Shown here piece by piece: positions 1 to 6,153 of a stretch of DNA of 13,493 bases. The position numbers and the translations under genes are program-made. The notes under the pieces were generated by a model. It was given only the letters and a program-made list of their open reading frames with translations. It had not been told where the DNA came from and ran no database searches. Position 1 is the first letter of the stretch, and every line of letters begins with the position of its first letter. Origin of the DNA: Candidatus Heimdallarchaeota archaeon LC_3 (GTDB lineage Archaea > Asgardarchaeota > Heimdallarchaeia > Hodarchaeales > LC-3); contig MDVS01000122.1 in the NCBI GenBank assembly GCA_001940645.1, positions 1 to 13,493 of the forward strand. The letters are read 5' to 3'.

Positions 1-57
1 TTTTAGAATTAGGAAGAGTAGAAAAAATGAAACCAAATCAATTGTTTAAAGATTAGA
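1..57 (+). pseudogene. Inverted start fragment of the YgiT-type antitoxin
   Basis: Bases 1-42 are the exact reverse complement of 329-370, which holds the 3' end of the DUF4258 gene and the first codons of the zinc-finger antitoxin. Read on the plus strand, the ATG at 28 gives MKPNQ, as in the intact antitoxin, then diverges into LFKD and a stop. This is therefore a five-codon relic of a second, inverted copy of the module cut at the window edge. It could be a real inverted duplication or an assembly or amplification chimera; the perfect identity does not tell which. Confidence 0.7.
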
Positions 58-92
58 GGGAATAACTAGGGTTGAAATTCATTTGAAATTTG

Positions 93-344
93 TTAATTTG
101 ATTCAGAAAGGATTATCCTTCCAGCAGCTAATGGATGAGCTAATATTTTTTTATTTTTGGCTTTGATAATAATTTCATCAATTTTACGAGAATTCTCTGG
201 TGTATAATAAGGTTCACTACAATTATTACAAATCCATGCTGGAATTTCAGAAATCACAAGAACTTGATCCTTAATACTAACGGTATATTCAGCTAAACCT
301 TCTGATAGGGTCCCTTTGCAAAAACTACATTGATTTGGTTTCAT
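93..344 (-). CDS. YgiT-type zinc-finger antitoxin (MqsA N-domain-like)
   Basis: This 83-residue protein has two CxxC knuckles, CSFC at residues 6-9 and CNNC at 39-42. The second sits in a WICNNCSEPYYTPE context typical of YgiT-type zinc fingers, the zinc-binding N-terminal domain of MqsA-like antitoxins. A basic helical tail follows. There is no room for the C-terminal helix-turn-helix of full MqsA, so it probably neutralises its toxin directly; whether it also binds DNA is open. The gene overlaps the end of the upstream DUF4258 gene by 20 nt, so the two are translationally coupled with the toxin first, a common order for DUF4258/YgiT pairs. The ATG at 344 is the natural start. Bound metal and neutralising activity are inferred from the family. 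Confidence 0.85.
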   Translation of the reverse strand: MKPNQCSFCKGTLSEGLAEYTVSIKDQVLVISEIPAWICNNCSEPYYTPENSRKIDEIIIKAKNKKILAHPLAAGRIILSESN

Positions 345-660
345 TTTTTCTACTCTTCCTAATTCTAAAATTATCCCATTGGTCTATTGATGGAATATAC
401 AAGGTTATTATTCTAATATGATCATTACAATTGCCTAGAACTATATGATATTTAGAATCTTTAAGATTTCCAAGTAACAACGCTGAAGGACAAGGAAAAT
501 CGCTTGGGTACGTTTCTATAATTTCATCATTTTGAATTATCGATATTAAATAATCTGTGTTGATATTATATTGATCCATCCTTAAACGAGCATGATTAGA
601 AATAATAAAGTGATCATTAGTCACTTTGCTTTTTATTTCATCAATGTTAAAATTTATCAC
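325..660 (-). CDS. DUF4258 family toxin
   Basis: This 111-residue protein carries the DUF4258 pattern. It has a HARLRM motif at residues 23-28, followed by a conserved block with YPSDFPCPSALLLG and an HIVLG strand, then IRIITLYIPS and a tryptophan near the end. DUF4258 proteins are RelE/MqsR-like small toxins usually paired with YgiT zinc fingers, which is the arrangement here. RNA cleavage is the expected activity by family but is not shown by the sequence. The reading frame starts with GTG at 660, and no in-frame ATG precedes the conserved block. A weak TATA-like TTTTAA lies about 26 nt upstream. It is the first gene of a two-gene minus-strand operon and overlaps its antitoxin by 20 nt. Confidence 0.82.
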   Translation of the reverse strand: MINFNIDEIKSKVTNDHFIISNHARLRMDQYNINTDYLISIIQNDEIIETYPSDFPCPSALLLGNLKDSKYHIVLGNCNDHIRIITLYIPSIDQWDNFRIRKSRKNETKSM

Positions 661-969
661 TATTTTGATAATTTTCTATGATGTTAAAAGAATTACTTTA
701 TTGGCTATAAACACTTTTTAACAAAAAAATAACTATGAAGCCTAATTTTAGAGCTGACTTACAGAACTTACACGATTTAAATTACTTAATTTATGAGTCA
801 CAATGGACCATAATTATAATGACATTTCTAATATGAAATCAAATGAAATAAAAATAATTCTCACTAATAATAATGACCATTTTGAAAGAATTAGTTGAAT
901 TATTCCAATATCAGATTCGTTAAATCCAAAAGAACTATCTAACCTTGTTTCTTCAATAAGAGAAAACCT
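661..969 (+). pseudogene. Gene-poor gap with a decayed open frame of unknown type
   Basis: No intact gene lies between the DUF4258 start and the first dehydrogenase fragment. From an ATG at 803 the plus strand stays open for about 31 codons (MDHNYNDISNMKSNEIKI onward). After one in-frame TGA it continues through IIPISDSLNPKELSNLVSSI and meets the dehydrogenase fragment near 970. The composition looks coding, and the single TGA could be a former TGG. I do not recognise the protein. The part before 803 shows nothing clear beyond the weak promoter of the minus-strand operon. Confidence 0.4.
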
Positions 970-1325
970 AATCTTTTAACATGGTTCGACCAATACTATG
1001 ATCAACTTTGGGATGAACACCACAACAATCAATAATAGGGATGCTGGGTTTATTAATAGCAAAATAATCTTTTAATTCGGGCCAATTAGTAACAATGATA
1101 GCAGAATCAACGTGATCAAATGTATCAACAATAGTATGGCGATAACAGAGAGAAGGAAATTCTACAGTCATACAAGGCTCAGCTTTGGGGTCTCAGCAAT
1201 GAACATTAGCATAACGTGAAAGAAGTTCGTTGATAATGATTTTAGCAGGAGCTTCACGGATATCTTCAGTATGGGGTTTAAATAAAAGACCAAGAGAAAA
1301 TCAATTGATATTAACAGAAATAACT
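970..1325 (-). pseudogene. ugd: UDP-sugar dehydrogenase 3' fragment A
   Basis: Read on the minus strand this encodes LLFKPHTEDI, then the stretch matching REAPAKIIINELLSR in sister copies, an ANVHC-stop-DP motif, VEFPSLCYRHTIVDTFDHVD, IIVTNWPELKDYF, IPIIDCCGVHP and RSIGRTMLKD. This is the C-terminal UDP-binding domain of the UDP-glucose/UDP-N-acetylmannosamine dehydrogenase family, whose FKPxTxDIRExP signature is diagnostic. A tryptophan codon of CWDP has become TGA, there is an in-frame stop shortly before the FKP motif, and the N-terminal NAD-binding part is absent, so it cannot be a working enzyme. Its 5' edge, just past AGAAATAA, is shared with fragment D and lies only a few bases from the end of the PIN toxin gene. 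Confidence 0.88.
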
Positions 1326-1330
1326 AAAAA

Positions 1331-1819
1331 TTAATAGTGAAAAGAGCTTCTTAACCTCAATAATCCTTTTTCCTTTTTTTTCGTGATATTTTTCATTTTT
1401 CTTAAGAATTTTATTAAATGATAATATTCTTTCTTTGTGATAATATCCCTAGTTAGTAAAACTGAAAAAAATTCTGCTAACTGAATAATATCTATTCGAG
1501 AAGTTATTCCTTCTTGTAACATTGAATGATCCTCCGTGATGACAAAATAATCCTTAATTTCAGCATATTCAAGCAGGGAAGCATCTGCATTATCGAATCC
1601 CTTATCTAAATACTTTTGAAAACTAATGTTTAATCTAGGAAAGACACTAATGAATTTAAATAAATCAGTTTCATCAGAAAAACGATAATCAAGTTCTTCT
1701 TTAACATCATGGGTAATGAAAATCGGATTTTTACTAATAATTTCATAAATCAGATTCTTCCAATCAAGAGAGAATAATTCAATGAGTTTAAACCAAGAAA
1801 AAGTATCGATTCCAATCAT
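1331..1819 (-). CDS. PIN-domain toxin, divergent from its antitoxin
   Basis: From the ATG at 1819 this is a 162-residue PIN protein. The acidic residues appear as D5 in MIGIDTF, E41/E42 in THDVKEEL, D79 in NADAS and E96/D97 in VITEDHSML. PIN toxins are Mg2+-dependent RNases, usually cutting tRNA or other structured RNA. The shape resembles the DUF3368-like PIN proteins that partner UPF0175 antitoxins, and the divergent neighbour fits that. The ATG is preferred to a TTG 18 nt upstream because it starts right before the first strand and lies 26.5 nt from the centre of a TTTATAAA box. A lysine-rich tail ends the protein. Toxin and antitoxin on opposite strands is unusual for this class. Confidence 0.75.
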   Translation of the reverse strand: MIGIDTFSWFKLIELFSLDWKNLIYEIISKNPIFITHDVKEELDYRFSDETDLFKFISVFPRLNISFQKYLDKGFDNADASLLEYAEIKDYFVITEDHSMLQEGITSRIDIIQLAEFFSVLLTRDIITKKEYYHLIKFLRKMKNITKKKEKGLLRLRSSFHY

Positions 1820-1841
1820 AATTATAATATTAAACAAAATG

Positions 1842-1849
1842 TTTATAAA
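1842..1849. promoter_or_regulatory. Single palindromic TATA box between divergent toxin and antitoxin
   Basis: TTTATAAA is its own reverse complement. Its centre (1845.5) is exactly 26.5 nt from the A of the PIN start codon at 1819 and 26.5 nt from the A of the antitoxin start codon at 1872. Both distances match the archaeal TATA-to-start spacing for leaderless mRNA. The A-rich bases on the toxin-gene side (ACAAAATG) look more like a TFB recognition element for the plus direction than the TTATC on the other side, which would favour antitoxin transcription. That preference is inference. Confidence 0.65.
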
Positions 1850-1871
1850 GATAAAGATAGAAAACGTAACT

Positions 1872-2249
1872 ATGGCTCAAATATCTTTTAAAATTCCTGA
1901 TGAAGAAATGAAATTTCTTTATTGGTGGTCTAAAAAGTCAGGAAATCCAATAAGTAGTATATATAGAAACATTACATTGGATTTGTTTAAAGAATGGAAG
2001 ATAGAAGTACTTTTAAAAGAATATCAAAAAGGAATTATTGGATTCAAGCAATTCTGTAACTTATCAGGGATGTCATTTAATGAAGCATCACTATTAATGC
2101 AAACAGAAGACATAGAACCCCCAATTTCTGCTTTAATTGATGAATACACAAGTAAAATTAGAGAAAAATTAATAAAAACTGATATAATAAAATCAGGAAA
2201 AGAATTTAAAAGAAAAACACCTGAAATTGATCTTCCAGAACCTCAATAA
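1872..2249 (+). CDS. RHH/UPF0175-like antitoxin
   Basis: From the ATG at 1872 this is a 125-residue protein. Residues 2-40 (AQISFKIPDEEMKFL onward, with ISSIYRNITLDLFKEW) look like a ribbon-helix-helix DNA-binding domain. Residues 45-85 (LLKEYQKGIIGFKQF, then LSGMSFNEASLLM) match the short helical repeat of UPF0175 antitoxins, where a growth of the form KEGKISxxxAAxLAGMS is typical. A charged C-terminal tail would be the toxin-binding part. It pairs with the divergent PIN gene. A longer in-frame start at 1782 would place the TATA box inside the gene and read through the toxin's 5' end, so I reject it. Autoregulation at the shared TATA box is likely but inferred. Confidence 0.65.
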   Translation: MAQISFKIPDEEMKFLYWWSKKSGNPISSIYRNITLDLFKEWKIEVLLKEYQKGIIGFKQFCNLSGMSFNEASLLMQTEDIEPPISALIDEYTSKIREKLIKTDIIKSGKEFKRKTPEIDLPEPQ

Positions 2250-2274
2250 TAACAAAATTTGTTTTATAATCCTT

Positions 2275-2495
2275 AGTAACATTCATTGTAATTGCTAAAG
2301 TAACTTTTACGGCATCTGGTATAGAAGAAGTATTAACATTTACTTCTCTTAGCGCACCGTTAGAAGTAATAACGGAATCTGGATCATCATTACCATCTCG
2401 TTGAATAATACTGCAATTACTGTGCTATTTGTTTTAGCAATCATTTTTATTGGTATTTCTTTTGTCTTTTTATTAATGAAAAAGGTTGTTATAGT
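2275..2495 (+). pseudogene. Remnant of a surface protein with C-terminal membrane anchor
   Basis: Between two TA modules the plus strand encodes KVTFTASGIEEVLTFTSLSA and then a short threonine/serine-rich stretch. A frameshift around 2400 leads into LNNTAITVLFVLAIIFIGIS followed by FVFLLMKK. The pattern of a polar beta-rich part, one hydrophobic helix and a basic end resembles the C-terminal anchor of an archaeal exported protein. I do not recognise the family. The first part (about 70 nt) recurs at 4010-4095. No start codon or intact frame is present. Confidence 0.45.
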
Positions 2496-2520
2496 TTTTA
2501 TAATATTAAACATAGGAAAA

Positions 2521-2530
2521 TTTATATATA
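2521..2530 (+). promoter_or_regulatory. TATA box of RHH-PIN operon
   Basis: TTTATATATA is centred about 25 nt before the ATG at 2550. This decides the start of the antitoxin gene: the ATG at 2550 rather than the one at 2544, giving MITIPIGLDEKIIEKID, which aligns with the start of the two sister antitoxins. The transcript is probably leaderless. Confidence 0.55.
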
Positions 2531-2549
2531 TTAGATTTATAATATGCAT

Positions 2550-2819
2550 ATGATAACCATTCCTATAGGTCTTGATGAAAAAATCATTGAAAAAATTGAT
2601 TTATTGATAAAAATTGGTAGATATAAAAATAGAACAGAAGCCTTACGAGATCAAATAGTCAAGGGATTAGAAAAAATTAGCTTACTAGAAGAAAATAACA
2701 AAGTGAAAGACAAAATCAACCTTTTTTTAAAATTATTATTAGATATGAAAGACCCTCCAACGATTTTTCCCACACAACGAAGTGCAATTGAAATTGTAAC
2801 TGAGGAAAGAAATGCATGA
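2550..2819 (+). CDS. Ribbon-helix-helix antitoxin of RHH-PIN module 1
   Basis: This 89-residue protein has a typical CopG/RHH N-terminus: strand MITIPIGL, helix DEKIIEKIDLLIKIG and a RYKNRTEALRDQI helix in which the RxxSEAxR-like motif marks RHH transcription factors. The second half (about residues 45-89) is charged and probably wraps the toxin; the PPTIFPTQRSA segment is conserved as PPQFLNTKKSL in the two sister copies. Its TGA stop overlaps the toxin ATG in an ATGA tetranucleotide, so the pair is translationally coupled, antitoxin first. It should repress its own promoter by binding near the TATA box, as RHH antitoxins generally do. Confidence 0.82.
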   Translation: MITIPIGLDEKIIEKIDLLIKIGRYKNRTEALRDQIVKGLEKISLLEENNKVKDKINLFLKLLLDMKDPPTIFPTQRSAIEIVTEERNA

Positions 2820-3388
2820 AAACTGTGTATATAGATACAAATATATTTCTGTCTTTTCTTCGACAAACTGATCCAAATTTTCAAACAGTAAAATCTTTAT
2901 TTGAAATTCCAAATCTAAGATATGTCACAGGAATAGTAACATTACTCGAACTAAATTCTATATTAGTACGAGAGGGAGAATTGGTAAGAACAGGATTACT
3001 TGAAATATTGAGAAAGGATGGATCAGAAAAATCATTTGATTTAACTGTAAAAGAAATAGTTATTCTTGTTATAACATATTTATTGACAAAAACGAAAGTT
3101 TCAATATTGAATGACGCAGAGAATGAACCAGGAGAAGCATTTTCACATTCAACGAAAATAAATTCAATAATGAAAATTGCATTAAATATTAATAGTGAAA
3201 CAAAACTACGAACACTCGATAATATTCATTTTGCAACAGCATTGTATCATTCAACTATATTAGAGACAAAAATAAACTATTTTGTAACTTTGGATGAGAA
3301 TTTTTTATCAAAGAAGGTAAATTGCCAGAAATTAATGGAGACATTAGTATTACATCCAAATTCAGTTATACAGTTAGAAAAAAGTTAA
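2816..3388 (+). CDS. Long PIN-domain toxin of RHH-PIN module 1
   Basis: This 190-residue PIN protein has D7 in VYIDTNIF, E45 in TLLEL, D135 in LRTLDNIHFA and D160 in FVTLDENF as the likely metal-binding acids. The first and last fit ordinary VapC spacing. The stretch between E45 and D135 is about 90 residues, against roughly 50-55 in a typical 130-residue VapC, so there is an inserted helical segment that is also present in the two sister toxins. RNase activity is expected from the PIN fold, with an unknown target. The start overlaps the antitoxin stop by 4 nt. It is clearly diverged from the 5163 and 11647 copies but has the same acid positions, so it belongs to the same subfamily. Confidence 0.8.
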   Translation: MKTVYIDTNIFLSFLRQTDPNFQTVKSLFEIPNLRYVTGIVTLLELNSILVREGELVRTGLLEILRKDGSEKSFDLTVKEIVILVITYLLTKTKVSILNDAENEPGEAFSHSTKINSIMKIALNINSETKLRTLDNIHFATALYHSTILETKINYFVTLDENFLSKKVNCQKLMETLVLHPNSVIQLEKS

Positions 3389-3420
3389 AAAATGTGGTTT
3401 CAAAGAATAAAGTGAGATCA

Positions 3421-3531
3421 ATACATTTTTACTAAAGAAGGGATAGCAGAGATAGTAAATATGAAATAAAAAGAATCAGCTACAAACAGATCAGTAAATT
3501 TACTAATAGCTTGGTTAGCGAATGTTTCAGC
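3421..3531 (-). pseudogene. Short hydrophobic coding remnant
   Basis: Downstream of the PIN gene the minus strand is open for 37 codons, including FANQAISKFTDLFVADSFYF and IFTISAIPSLVKMY. A TGA then interrupts it before SHFI. It looks like a piece of a membrane protein, perhaps with a former TGG at the stop. I do not recognise it, and chance is not excluded. Confidence 0.25.
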
Positions 3532-3596
3532 TTAATTAATAATTTGACAAACTTGAAAAAAGTGTAATAGCTCTTATATTGAGGAGAGGAAGATGA

Positions 3597-3740
3597 ATTA
3601 CTCATAGTTTTCTATCTATATTTACAACAACTTTAATCTTTTATTTATTGATTTACTATAGAAAGGAACGAATAAAAGAAGTTCAAGGATATTATAGGTT
3701 TAGATTTGAAAATTTAGCTATTTATAAAAAACTAGCATAA
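3597..3740 (+). pseudogene. Membrane-protein 3' end convergent with dehydrogenase fragment B
   Basis: The plus strand encodes 47 residues without a start: THSFLSIFTTTLIFYLLIYY, a basic YRKERIKEVQGYYRFRF segment, then ENLAIYKKLA and a TAA. One transmembrane helix is followed by a positively charged cytosolic tail. The stop lies only 5 nt before the stop codon of the dehydrogenase fragment on the other strand, so two gene 3' ends meet tail to tail. The sequence differs from the membrane-protein tail found at 7546 and 9790. The product is unknown. Confidence 0.4.
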
Positions 3741-3745
3741 TCTAA

Positions 3746-3982
3746 TTATCTAATATTTTGGAATTTGACAAAATCTTTTACTCTGGTTCGACCAATACTG
3801 CGGTCAGCTTCAGGATAAGCACCACAACCATCAATAATAGGGATGTTGGGTTTATTATTGGCAAAACAATCTTTTAATTCAGGCCAATCAGTAACATTAA
3901 TGGCAGAATCAACGTGTTCAAATGTATCAACAGTAGTATGGCGATAACAGAGAGAAGGAAATTTATGGATAAGTAAAAACAA
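3746..3982 (-). pseudogene. ugd: UDP-sugar dehydrogenase 3' fragment B
   Basis: The frame from FPSLCYRHTTVDTFEHVDSA through NVTDWPELKDCF, IPIIDGCGAYPEADRSIGR and TRVKDFVKFQNIR to its TAA is uninterrupted for about 70 residues. This is the very C-terminus of the UDP-glucose/UDP-ManNAc dehydrogenase family; the catalytic middle and NAD-binding domains and the FKPHTEDI motif are missing. Homology stops at about 3963, and the apparent start codon beyond it is foreign sequence. I annotate it as a fragment and not a small gene because sister copies carry stops at other places and no promoter is visible. Confidence 0.87.
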
Positions 3983-3984
3983 AT

Positions 3985-4190
3985 TTAATCCTTATGATCC
4001 TTAAGAAAATGTGAATGTTAATAACATTCCTTAAAATTGCTAAGGTAATTTATACTGCATCAGGTATAGAAGCAGTATTAATCAAGGAATATGTGATTAA
4101 ATTTTGTAATCAATCCTTAAACGAAATCCTTTACTAGCAATTGCCTTAGCTTATGAACCAGGATTTATTTTAACATTAGATAACTAATTA
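3985..4190 (+). pseudogene. Debris: surface-protein repeat and a PIN C-terminal remnant
   Basis: Two pieces can be read. At about 4010-4095, IAKVIYTASGIEAVL repeats the sequence IAKVTFTASGIEEVL seen at 2275-2495. At about 4128-4188 the plus strand reads NPLLAIALAYEPGFILTLDN and stop. It resembles the end of a PIN toxin, where an AIALA helix precedes a strand ending in an acidic residue. Neither has a start or partner. The remainder up to 4330 contains no open frame that I trust. Confidence 0.4.
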
Positions 4191-4275
4191 ATTTTCTGTA
4201 AAGAAAAAGTTAAAATAAGTATTGAGGCTAGAGTTTTTATCTAAATTTATGATATTTTGATCCCTTTGATATCTA

Positions 4276-4290
4276 TAAAGATTCTTATTA
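4276..4290. repeat. Copy of the 15-bp TATAAAGATTCTTAT motif
   Basis: This 15-mer is identical to the one in the promoters of the two RHH-PIN copies (6033-6047 and 12517-12531 region). Here no RHH gene follows on the minus strand, so it may be a left-over operator or promoter from a lost module, or a chance match in AT-rich DNA. Confidence 0.35.
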
Positions 4291-4340
4291 ATTTAAGAGG
4301 TCCGGGTTAATTTTTGATTTTAAATTTTATAAATTGGAAA

Positions 4341-4352
4341 TTTTTATATATA
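4341..4352 (+). promoter_or_regulatory. TATA box of vapBC operon
   Basis: TTTTTATATATA is centred about 26 nt before the ATG at 4373. It lies inside the longest possible frame (TTG at 4334), which therefore cannot be the translated start. A leaderless transcript starting at 4373 is the simplest reading. Confidence 0.55.
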
Positions 4353-4372
4353 GCTATATACAGAAGAAACAA

Positions 4373-4609
4373 ATGATCGAAATGGCCTCTAAAACAATAA
4401 TGATTCAGGAAGAAATTTATCTAAAATTAATGAACTTAAAAAAGAACAATGAATCATTTAATGATGTGATAGATAGATTGATTAAAAAGGAACAACATCT
4501 TAAACCTTTTTTTGGACTCTTTACTGAAACAGAGGGAGATATAATTGAAATGTCTATTGAACAAGCGAAAAAGGAAAACGAAATTGCAGACTTAGATAGA
4601 ACTGAGTGA
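4373..4609 (+). CDS. vapB: VapB antitoxin, archaeal DUF217/UPF0330 type
   Basis: From the ATG at 4373 the protein has 78 residues: MIEMASKTIMIQEEIYLKLM, then LKKNNESFNDVIDRLIKK and an acidic tail. The short strand (KTIMIQEEIY), a helix, and the ESFNDVIDRLI helix are characteristic of the small archaeal VapB family DUF217. The tail, containing FFGLFTETEGDIIEM, is where such antitoxins grip the VapC active site. A second possible start at 4382 (MASKT) would fit a very short leader. The toxin follows after 7 nt. Autoregulation by the VapBC complex at the TATA region is expected from the family. Confidence 0.85.
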   Translation: MIEMASKTIMIQEEIYLKLMNLKKNNESFNDVIDRLIKKEQHLKPFFGLFTETEGDIIEMSIEQAKKENEIADLDRTE

Positions 4610-4616
4610 AGAAAAA

Positions 4617-5024
4617 ATGCCAAATTCGGTTTGTTTAGACACTAGAATATTGTCGATGTTTTTGAAAGGAAAAAAAAGTGCTTTAAAAATCATTGAGGAA
4701 ATGAAGGAACAAAATCGAGAAGTTTACACGACAACGATAAATGTTTCAGAATTTTTTATGGGATACTACAAAACTGACATCGTTACAGAGGAAAAAAATA
4801 AAAAATTATTTGAATTCTTCCAATTGCTTATTCCAAAATCACTGGATTATAAATCTGCGATACTTGCAGGAAAATTATTTGCTCAAACTTTAAAAAATAA
4901 TCCTATTGGTTGGCGTGACACCTTTATTGCAGCTATAGCACTTTTAAACGGTAAAATGATTATTACAACTAATGCAAAACATTTTTCACGAATACCAGAT
5001 TTAGAAATCATTGAATACCATTAA
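4617..5024 (+). CDS. vapC: VapC PIN-domain ribonuclease toxin
   Basis: This 135-residue protein has the classic VapC size and layout: D8 in VCLDTRIL, E45 in INVSEF, D101 in GWRDTFIAAIAL and N119 in ITTNAKHF. Typical VapC proteins have T-N-D/N-x-x-H-F in the last motif, matched here by TTNAKHF. They are site-specific RNases that often cut initiator tRNA or rRNA; the target here is unknown. An arginine follows D8-T9 where serine or asparagine is more usual. The start is the ATG 7 nt after the vapB stop, with GAGTGA as a possible weak ribosome-binding site. All metal ligands are present, so it is probably active. Confidence 0.9.
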   Translation: MPNSVCLDTRILSMFLKGKKSALKIIEEMKEQNREVYTTTINVSEFFMGYYKTDIVTEEKNKKLFEFFQLLIPKSLDYKSAILAGKLFAQTLKNNPIGWRDTFIAAIALLNGKMIITTNAKHFSRIPDLEIIEYH

Positions 5025-5052
5025 TACAGTCTAAAATATCTAATTAAAATAA

Positions 5053-5080
5053 GCATCCACAATAGGGATAATGGGTTTAG
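5053..5080 (-). pseudogene. Tiny dehydrogenase fragment at the edge of the duplication
   Basis: AATAGGGATAATGGGTTTA and a few bases before it match the part of the dehydrogenase fragments encoding KPSIPIIDG. From 5061 on the sequence is shared with 11545 on, so this scrap is the left border of the 1-kb duplicated RHH-PIN block. Confidence 0.5.
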
Positions 5081-5162
5081 GGATTAAATTTCAAATTAAT
5101 ACTTTTACAATACAAAAAAAATTGAAGAAAAAATAGTAATTAAACAAAAACAAAGCCATTAA

Positions 5163-5744
5163 TTATTGATTTTTCTGACATTCAAGATCAATAAAAGTTT
5201 CTGGAGATAATAATAAAGTAATTGAATCAGATTTTAAGACTTCTCTTCCAGATTGGAATAAATGGTCAGCTGTTACGACATAATTGATTGAAAAATCTTT
5301 ATACTCTGTAAAATATTTTGCATGGCAATAATGAAGCAAGTCCAAAGTCCTCAATCTAGAACTAATAGTAAATGATATCAATAATTTAAAGATTGGGTGA
5401 ATTTTTATCTGTATAGAGCGAAACTTTTCAAATTCTGGCTTATCATCTGAAAGAATATGAATATTGTAATAATCAAGGAGAAATTCAATAGCTAATCTTA
5501 TCTGAAGATTTTTTGAAAGAAAACTTAGTTCAATTAAATCATTATTCGTCAATAATTTGTTTAATGCTAGCTTAAAAGTTTCTTTTTCTCTTAATAATAT
5601 ATTAAAAATCTCGATAATAGATAAGGTGCTTGTTACAAACTGCAAATGATTTTGTTTCTTAATTATCTTCATTAATGAATAATTAGGATCCTGAATTCTA
5701 AATGGTGATAAAATTAAGCTAGTATCAAGATAGACACGCTTCAT
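5163..5744 (-). CDS. Long PIN-domain toxin, RHH-PIN copy 1
   Basis: This 193-residue protein has D7 in VYLDTSLIL, E45 in LSIIEIFN, D135 in RLRTLDLLHYCHAK and D160 in VVTADHLF. These are the same positions as in the 2816 toxin, confirming a subfamily with an extended segment between the second and third acids. It differs from the 11647 copy at seven residues (S9N, K26E, K78R, H96D, I123L, V156L, F182L), none of them one of these acids. The ATG overlaps the antitoxin stop (ATGA). RNase function is inferred from the PIN fold; the target is unknown. Confidence 0.83.
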   Translation of the reverse strand: MKRVYLDTSLILSPFRIQDPNYSLMKIIKKQNHLQFVTSTLSIIEIFNILLREKETFKLALNKLLTNNDLIELSFLSKNLQIRLAIEFLLDYYNIHILSDDKPEFEKFRSIQIKIHPIFKLLISFTISSRLRTLDLLHYCHAKYFTEYKDFSINYVVTADHLFQSGREVLKSDSITLLLSPETFIDLECQKNQ

Positions 5745-6010
5745 TTATCTCTTCCCTCAGATACAAGTTCAGTGAGAGATTTCTTTGTATTCAAAAATTG
5801 AGGAGGGGATGGAAGATTGATCAAAGCCTCTAAAAGTTTTTGATATCGTTCTGAATTAACTTCAGGATTGCTGACAATAGAAATTTTGTCTAAATTTTTG
5901 GTAATTTGGTCTCTTAAGGCTTCAGATCTGTTTTTATACCTTCCTTGGCGAACTAATAAGTCAATTTTTTCAATAATTTCATCATCTAAATTGATAGGAA
6001 TAATACCCAT
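5741..6010 (-). CDS. Ribbon-helix-helix antitoxin, RHH-PIN copy 1
   Basis: This 89-residue RHH protein has the strand GIIPINL, helix DDEIIEKIDLLVRQG and a second helix containing RYKNRSEALRDQI. A SNPEVNSERYQKLLEALIN segment and a conserved PPQFLNTKKSL segment make up the toxin-binding half. It differs from copy 2 at four positions (D10E, N52S, A63T, K89R), mostly outside the DNA-binding half. It is the first gene of its operon, with a TATA box centred 25.5 nt before the ATG, and probably represses that promoter. Because the DNA-binding half is nearly unchanged, cross-regulation between the two copies is likely (inference). Confidence 0.85.
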   Translation of the reverse strand: MGIIPINLDDEIIEKIDLLVRQGRYKNRSEALRDQITKNLDKISIVSNPEVNSERYQKLLEALINLPSPPQFLNTKKSLTELVSEGRDK

Positions 6011-6012
6011 GT

Positions 6013-6055
6013 GTTTATAAAAAAATATATATTTATAAAGATTCTTATAAAAAAT
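6013..6055 (-). promoter_or_regulatory. Promoter and candidate operator of RHH-PIN copy 1
   Basis: TTTATAAA at 6032-6039 is centred 25.5 nt before the antitoxin ATG on the minus strand, giving a leaderless transcript. Two TTATAA boxes, 12 bp apart centre to centre (TTATAA-AGATTC-TTATAA on the plus strand), overlap the TATA box. This is a spacing of about one helical turn that would suit tandem RHH dimers. The operator role is inference. Confidence 0.5.
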
Positions 6056-6120
6056 GGAAATTAGTAGATGGAGAAAAAGACCAATTTTAAATCATTAAAG
6101 AACTTTAAATTTCTCTCTGG

Positions 6121-6152
6121 TATTAAACACGTTATAATATTAGTGTTTAATA
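6121..6152. repeat. Perfect 10-bp inverted repeat with 12-nt loop
   Basis: TATTAAACAC and GTGTTTAATA are exact reverse complements around GTTATAATATTA. The second arm ends where homology to the membrane-protein tail begins (about 6154), so the hairpin sits on a rearrangement junction. It could be a protein-binding site, a terminator-like hairpin or a junction scar. Confidence 0.55.
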
Positions 6153-6153
6153 A

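Larger units (their letters stand above)
5061..6077. repeat. Direct 1017-bp duplication, copy 1
   Basis: This block matches 11545-12561 at a constant offset of 6484 with no gaps and about 24 substitutions by hand comparison (about 97-98% identity). It holds one complete RHH-PIN operon with promoter. The left edge lies in a dehydrogenase scrap. The right edge comes about 67 nt upstream of the antitoxin start. Confidence 0.92.

Noticed and set aside
803..970. TGA recoded as tryptophan
   Set aside because: Tempting because several remnants have a lone TGA at a likely tryptophan, but intact genes end at TGA (including ATGA overlaps) and use TGG for tryptophan.
1782..1871. Longer N-terminus for the UPF0175-like antitoxin
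   Set aside because: It would translate through the TATA box and the toxin's 5' end and adds an isoleucine-rich stretch unlike the family.
2349..2549. Minus-strand hydrophobic frame of 66 residues
   Set aside because: It is antisense to a plus-strand membrane-anchor remnant and crosses the RHH-PIN promoter.
2651..2884. Minus-strand open frame across the RHH-PIN module
   Set aside because: It lies entirely over the well-supported RHH antitoxin and PIN start and shows no family motif.
3746..3982. Small intact gene made only of the dehydrogenase C-terminus
   Set aside because: The frame is open, but the apparent start lies in foreign sequence, there is no promoter, and sister copies are cut or stopped at other places, so a neutral fragment is the simpler reading.
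4417..4623. Minus-strand open frame over vapB
   Set aside because: Shadow of vapB; low-complexity FFF/SIS composition typical of antisense frames in AT-rich genes.
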